The notes beneath the pieces were generated by a model. That model was not told where the DNA came from. It made no database searches and saw nothing but the letters and a program-made list of their open reading frames with translations. Below are positions 6,875 to 9,248 of a DNA stretch of 9,248 nucleotides, in pieces. The position numbers and the translations under genes were made by a program. How positions within the stretch are numbered: position 1 is the first letter of the stretch; every line of letters begins with the position of its first letter. This DNA is from Chitinophagaceae bacterium (GTDB lineage Bacteria > Bacteroidota > Bacteroidia > Chitinophagales > Chitinophagaceae), in contig JAACZX010000482.1 in the NCBI GenBank assembly GCA_009996555.1, positions 1 to 9,248 of the forward strand, read 5' to 3'.

Positions 6875-7120
6875 ATGACGTACACAGTTCAGGTGAAAGT
6901 AATGCCGCTGAAAGACTTATTAGACCCGCAAGGTAAAGCCGTTATGGGCGGATTGAGCAACTTAGGTTTGCAAGGCGTGGCCGATGTACGTATTGGTAAA
7001 AACATCAGCATGCAGATTGATGCGGCTACTGCCGATGATGCAAAAGCTATTGCTGAAGAAGCAGCTAAAAAACTCCTTGCCAACCCGGTAATGGAGCAGT
7101 ACGAAATTTCGGTTAATTAA
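6875..7120 (+). CDS. purS: Phosphoribosylformylglycinamidine synthase subunit PurS
   Basis: The small structural subunit of the three-part FGAM synthase (PurS-PurQ-PurL), step four of de novo purine synthesis. PurS dimers bridge the glutaminase PurQ to the synthetase PurL and help channel ammonia. The 81-residue length is typical. Recognisable features are DPQGKAVMGGLSNLG (17-31), GVADVRIGK (34-42), and LLANPVMEQYEI (67-78), matching the family's LLANPVIExYEI. The start at ATG 6875 follows pssA closely. Neither purQ nor purL is adjacent; both must lie elsewhere, so this subunit is separated from its partners. The 79-bp gap downstream is filled by a heptamer-array hairpin that may reduce or tune read-through into rsmI. 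Confidence 0.93.
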   Translation: MTYTVQVKVMPLKDLLDPQGKAVMGGLSNLGLQGVADVRIGKNISMQIDAATADDAKAIAEEAAKKLLANPVMEQYEISVN

Positions 7121-7132
7121 ACACAATGTAGG

Positions 7133-7193
7133 AGGTCAGAAGCAGGAAGTAAGAGCCTGTACACTTCGTACCTCGTACTTCTTACTTCATACT
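7133..7193. repeat. Inverted heptamer arrays (TACYTCN units) between purS and rsmI
   Basis: The right arm 7166-7193 is four contiguous 7-bp units (TCGTACC, TCGTACT, TCTTACT, TCATACT). The left arm (about 7133-7154) has the same kind of units in reverse orientation. GAAGTAAGA (7146-7154) pairs perfectly with TCTTACTTC (7180-7188) across a 25-base loop. The array ends six bases before the rsmI start codon, so it occupies the place of the rsmI leader and any ribosome-binding site. No long T-tract follows. Confidence 0.75.
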
Positions 7194-7199
7194 TGTTCC

Positions 7200-7865
7200 A
7201 TGTTGATCCTCGTTCCAACTCCCATCGGTAATCTCAAGGATATTACACTCCGGGCATTGGATGTATTGCAGGAGGTGGATGTTATTCTTGCAGAAGATAC
7301 ACGTACCAGCTCCGTGCTGTTGAATCATTACAATATTCAAAAGCCACTCTCTCCTTATCATCAGCACAATGAGCATAAGATTGTTCAGCATCTTATTGAT
7401 CAGTTGAAAGAAGGAAAGAAGATGGCCTTGCTTACTGATGCAGGAACTCCCGGCATCAGCGATCCTGCTTTTTTGTTGGTGCGTGCCTGTGTGCAAAATG
7501 ATATTACAGTTGAAACATTACCGGGCGCTACAGCATTTGTACCGGCATTGGTGAACAGTGGGTTGCCCACCAACCGTTTTGTATTTGAAGGATTTCTTCC
7601 GCAAAAGAAAGGTCGTATGACTGCGTTGAAACAATTGGCAGAAGAAGAACGCACCATGATCTTTTATGAATCGCCTTACCGCCTGGTGAAAACATTGGCC
7701 GATTTAATGCAGTATTTTGGAGAAGACCGGTTGTGTTCAGTAAGTCGTGAGCTTAGCAAAAAATTCGAAGAGAATAAACGAGGTACACTTAAAGAAGTAC
7801 ACGATTATTTTGAAGCAAAAGGAGTAAAAGGTGAAATTGTATTGATCGTAGCCGGTAAAGAATAA
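7200..7865 (+). CDS. rsmI: 16S rRNA (cytidine(1402)-2'-O)-methyltransferase
   Basis: An SAM-dependent enzyme of the tetrapyrrole-methylase fold that 2'-O-methylates C1402 of 16S rRNA in the ribosomal P site, tuning start-codon choice and fidelity. The 221 residues cover the catalytic domain only; the C-terminal extension found in longer homologues is absent, as in many Bacteroidota. Motifs: VPTPIGNLKDIT (5-16), AEDTR (31-35), DAGTPGISDP (80-89), LPGAT (107-111), GFLP (131-134), FYESPYRL (155-162), SRELSK (182-187) and GEIVLIV (211-217). ATG 7200 gives the standard family N-terminus. It follows purS by 79 bases of inverted-repeat DNA, and no clear promoter of its own is visible. It is not near rsmH or other ribosome genes. 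Confidence 0.95.
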   Translation: MLILVPTPIGNLKDITLRALDVLQEVDVILAEDTRTSSVLLNHYNIQKPLSPYHQHNEHKIVQHLIDQLKEGKKMALLTDAGTPGISDPAFLLVRACVQNDITVETLPGATAFVPALVNSGLPTNRFVFEGFLPQKKGRMTALKQLAEEERTMIFYESPYRLVKTLADLMQYFGEDRLCSVSRELSKKFEENKRGTLKEVHDYFEAKGVKGEIVLIVAGKE

Positions 7866-7900
7866 TCTTCGCTTCGTTCACTTCAACTTACTGTTAACAA

Positions 7901-7928
7901 TTTAAGGCATGAAACCTGCTTAGGTTTG
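7901..7928 (+). promoter_or_regulatory. Likely promoter of the PepSY-like gene, overlapping a small hairpin
   Basis: TAGGTTTG at 7921-7928 is an exact match to the Bacteroidota -7 consensus TAnnTTTG; TTTA at 7901-7904 lies roughly where a -33 element would be. The -7 element ends 18 bases before ATG 7947. The same bases form a 6-bp inverted repeat, AAACCT (7912-7917) with AGGTTT (7922-7927), loop GCTT. It has no T-tract, so it is probably not the rsmI terminator. Confidence 0.5.
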
Positions 7929-7946
7929 CATATTAAATTGACGATT

Positions 7947-8396
7947 ATGAAGTATGTTTTCTCATTAATGATTTTATTGATCTCTGTAAGCACTGTAACC
8001 CAAGCACAACAATTATTTTCAGTACCGGATATTGTCAAACAAACTTTCGACAAACAATACCCCGATGCAAAAGATTTAAAATGGTCAGGTGGGTTGGATA
8101 ATCATATCGTTCGGTTTACGTCTGGTGATAAAAAACTGAAAGCAGTGTATACGCCCAAAGGCGATTGGGTTAGTACAGAAGAGCAGGTGAAACTGGAAGC
8201 ATTGCCTGAAGTGGTACAGCAAGGGTTTAAAGACAGTAAGTATAAAGAATGGGCAGTAAAAGATGTGCTGACTGTTACAAAACCAAGAGCAGAAGCAAAT
8301 GAGTATTTTATTATAGTGCAAAAGAATGCAATCAATAAAAAGAAGCTGGTGTTTGATGCAAAAGGCAGATTGTATGAGGAGCTGCTTAGTTTATAA
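7947..8396 (+). CDS. Secreted PepSY-like (DUF2874) protein
   Basis: A 149-residue protein with a clear signal peptide: Lys2, a hydrophobic core (about 4-17) and a likely cleavage site after TQA (18-20), before QQLF. The mature part resembles the PepSY-like DUF2874 family, common in Bacteroidota, with VPDIVKQTFDKQYPDAKDLKW (27-46) and an AVYTPKGDW strand-turn-strand (66-74). A second, more diverged copy may span 84-146, from ALPEVVQQGF to VFDAKGRLYEE. The family is thought to bind proteins or inhibit peptidases, but this is not established, and I do not assign a function. It is probably periplasmic or secreted. ATG 7947 is used: the upstream TTG 7926 would add residues before the signal peptide and overlaps the promoter. 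Monocistronic, with its own promoter and the strong terminator at 8418. Confidence 0.8.
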   Translation: MKYVFSLMILLISVSTVTQAQQLFSVPDIVKQTFDKQYPDAKDLKWSGGLDNHIVRFTSGDKKLKAVYTPKGDWVSTEEQVKLEALPEVVQQGFKDSKYKEWAVKDVLTVTKPRAEANEYFIIVQKNAINKKKLVFDAKGRLYEELLSL

Positions 8397-8417
8397 TGAC
8401 ACTCTTTAATAATGCTT

Positions 8418-8453
8418 AAACCGTTTACTTCACTGTAGGCGGTTTTTTTATTT
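8418..8453 (+). terminator. Rho-independent terminator after the PepSY-like gene
   Basis: An 11-bp stem, AAACCGTTTAC (8418-8428) with GTAGGCGGTTT (8435-8445), including two G-U pairs, loop TTCACT, followed by TTTTATTT. It closes the plus-strand transcription unit 22 bases after the stop codon. Confidence 0.9.
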
Positions 8454-8851
8454 AACAGGCATTCCATTTTATTCTTCTTTACATTGGTAATTTTACGGGT
8501 TTGATGTAGAAATTACCTGTACTTTTTTACTTTTTCTTTCTTCTTACAATTTGTTTACAAATATTTATTTCTGCAAACGGAATGCTTGCCTTTTTTATGA
8601 AACGTAATACTGTATTGGGTTTTATGGAAAATGCTACTTCCAGAAATAGCATCCACTTCAGTTGATGATAATTAATTTCTGATTATTACCTATTTGAGGT
8701 ATTGACATTTTTTAAAAATCTTTCAATATTGCATTCGAATGACCTGTGAGAGAATCTATCATTGCAAAACCTGCTTTAATCTTCCCCTGGCTAACACACC
8801 CGATCAATGCACATTGTAAGTAACTGCTTTTAACCTTTAAAACGTAAAAGT
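8454..8851. other. Gene-free AT-rich region upstream of the DUF4255 gene
   Basis: No convincing coding region on either strand. Structures seen: an 8-bp inverted repeat GGTAATTT/AAATTACC (8486-8493 and 8510-8517), a 6-bp-arm palindrome ATTTGT-TT-ACAAAT (8549-8562), TACCT/AGGTA with a 5-base spacer around 8687-8701, and the perfect 10-bp palindrome CATTCGAATG (8732-8741). TTGACA at 8702-8707 resembles a classic -35 box, but no good Bacteroidota -7 element follows. The region probably holds the promoter and control sites of the downstream locus; none is demonstrated. Confidence 0.5.
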
Positions 8852-9248
8852 TTGATACAGCATGTATTTCGGTTCTTCACAGAAGAGCTGAACAGGTTTA
8901 TTATGCTCCGCAATGGCGCTGCAACTCCTTCGGGAATTGTAGTGGCAGCCAATATTGCTAAAGCAGATGAACTGAGTGCGGTTACATCCAAGATTGTGAT
9001 GTCGTTGGTGAATATTGAAGAGGACCGTATCAGTAAGCATCCAACCAATAGTTTTCCTTCACCAACAGGAACAGGGGTGGAATATAGAAATCCGCCTGTG
9101 CTTGTGAATTTATATGTGCTGTTCTCTGTTAACCGTGATTATTCCGATGATGCATTATTGTATCTCTCTTATGTGATGCAGTTCTTTCAGCATAAAAATA
9201 TTTTCACGCCGCAAAACAGCCCGGGTTTATTTACAGATAGTATGGAGC
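8852..9248 (+). CDS. DUF4255 (Pvc16/Afp16-like) protein, 5' part only
   Basis: An open frame of 132 codons that runs off the window edge. It begins MIQHVFRFFTEELNRFI (TTG 8852; an in-frame TAA at 8831 leaves no earlier ATG). It carries the landmarks I recognise in DUF4255 / Pvc16 N-terminal domain proteins: KIVMSLVNIEEDR (47-59), YRNPPVLVNLYVLFS (78-92), LLYLSYVMQFFQHKNIFTP (102-120) and QNSPGL (121-126). In PVC, Afp, MAC and AlgoCIS-type extracellular contractile injection systems this protein caps or terminates the tail tube-sheath, and in Bacteroidota it commonly lies at the 5' end of the cluster next to sheath and tube genes. No such genes are visible because the window ends. Long gene-free DNA and a terminator precede it, consistent with the first gene of an operon. 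The TTG start is inferred from the family N-terminus. Confidence 0.85.
   Translation, partial: MIQHVFRFFTEELNRFIMLRNGAATPSGIVVAANIAKADELSAVTSKIVMSLVNIEEDRISKHPTNSFPSPTGTGVEYRNPPVLVNLYVLFSVNRDYSDDALLYLSYVMQFFQHKNIFTPQNSPGLFTDSME

Noticed and set aside
7912..7927. Hairpin AAACCT/AGGTTT as the rsmI terminator
   Set aside because: Only 6 bp, no T-tract, and it coincides with a good -7 promoter element.
8597..8665. A 22-codon ORF (MKRNTVLGFM...) in the gene-free region
   Set aside because: Too short, no recognisable motif, no supporting promoter or conservation visible.
8702..8730. Sigma-70-like promoter from TTGACA
   Set aside because: No matching -10 or Bacteroidota TAnnTTTG at the right spacing; probably chance in AT-rich DNA.
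8830..9048. Minus-strand ORFs of 67-72 codons near the right edge
   Set aside because: They lie opposite the DUF4255 frame, whose motifs are clear; no independent support.

Overview
The window reads as ordinary Bacteroidota chromosome, most likely Chitinophagales/Chitinophagaceae. The evidence is: AT-leaning DNA, almost no Shine-Dalgarno sequences, promoters close to the Bacteroidota -7 pattern TAnnTTTG, a PepSY-like (DUF2874) secreted protein, a stand-alone purS, an ATP-type pckA, and a DUF4255 gene of the kind found in extracellular contractile injection system (eCIS) clusters. The assignment to family level is inference.

Layout. 1-103 is an upstream region with an 18-bp imperfect inverted repeat built from 7-bp units. 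It is followed by a deoxynucleoside kinase (104-739) and a visibly AT-richer membrane-anchored sulfatase/phosphotransferase-like gene (763-2232). A convergent terminator (2323-2348) separates that gene from pckA on the minus strand (3985-2381). pckA and an M24 Xaa-Pro aminopeptidase (4275-5564) diverge from a roughly 290-bp region carrying a promoter for each. Next comes a four-helix-bundle (IVP/S23 family) gene (5624-5980) that is interrupted by a single amber codon where the family's conserved Trp should be. It is flanked by inverted heptamer arrays, and its last codons are copied in a 67-bp tandem duplication. Then follow pssA (6098-6859), purS (6875-7120), a third heptamer-array hairpin, rsmI (7200-7865), a small secreted PepSY-like protein (7947-8396) and a strong terminator (8418-8453). 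After about 400 bases without a gene, the 5' part of a DUF4255 gene runs off the right edge (8852-9248).

Functions. Most genes are housekeeping: nucleotide salvage (deoxynucleoside kinase), gluconeogenesis (pckA), peptide turnover (aminopeptidase), phosphatidylethanolamine precursor synthesis (pssA), purine synthesis (purS) and 16S rRNA methylation (rsmI). They do not form one pathway.

Two accessory signals stand out. (1) Three unrelated heptamer arrays (around 22-91, 5569-6088 and 7133-7193) share one architecture: degenerate 7-bp units arranged as inverted arms. (2) The right edge appears to enter an eCIS (phage-tail-like contractile injection) locus, which cannot be confirmed without the sequence beyond the window.
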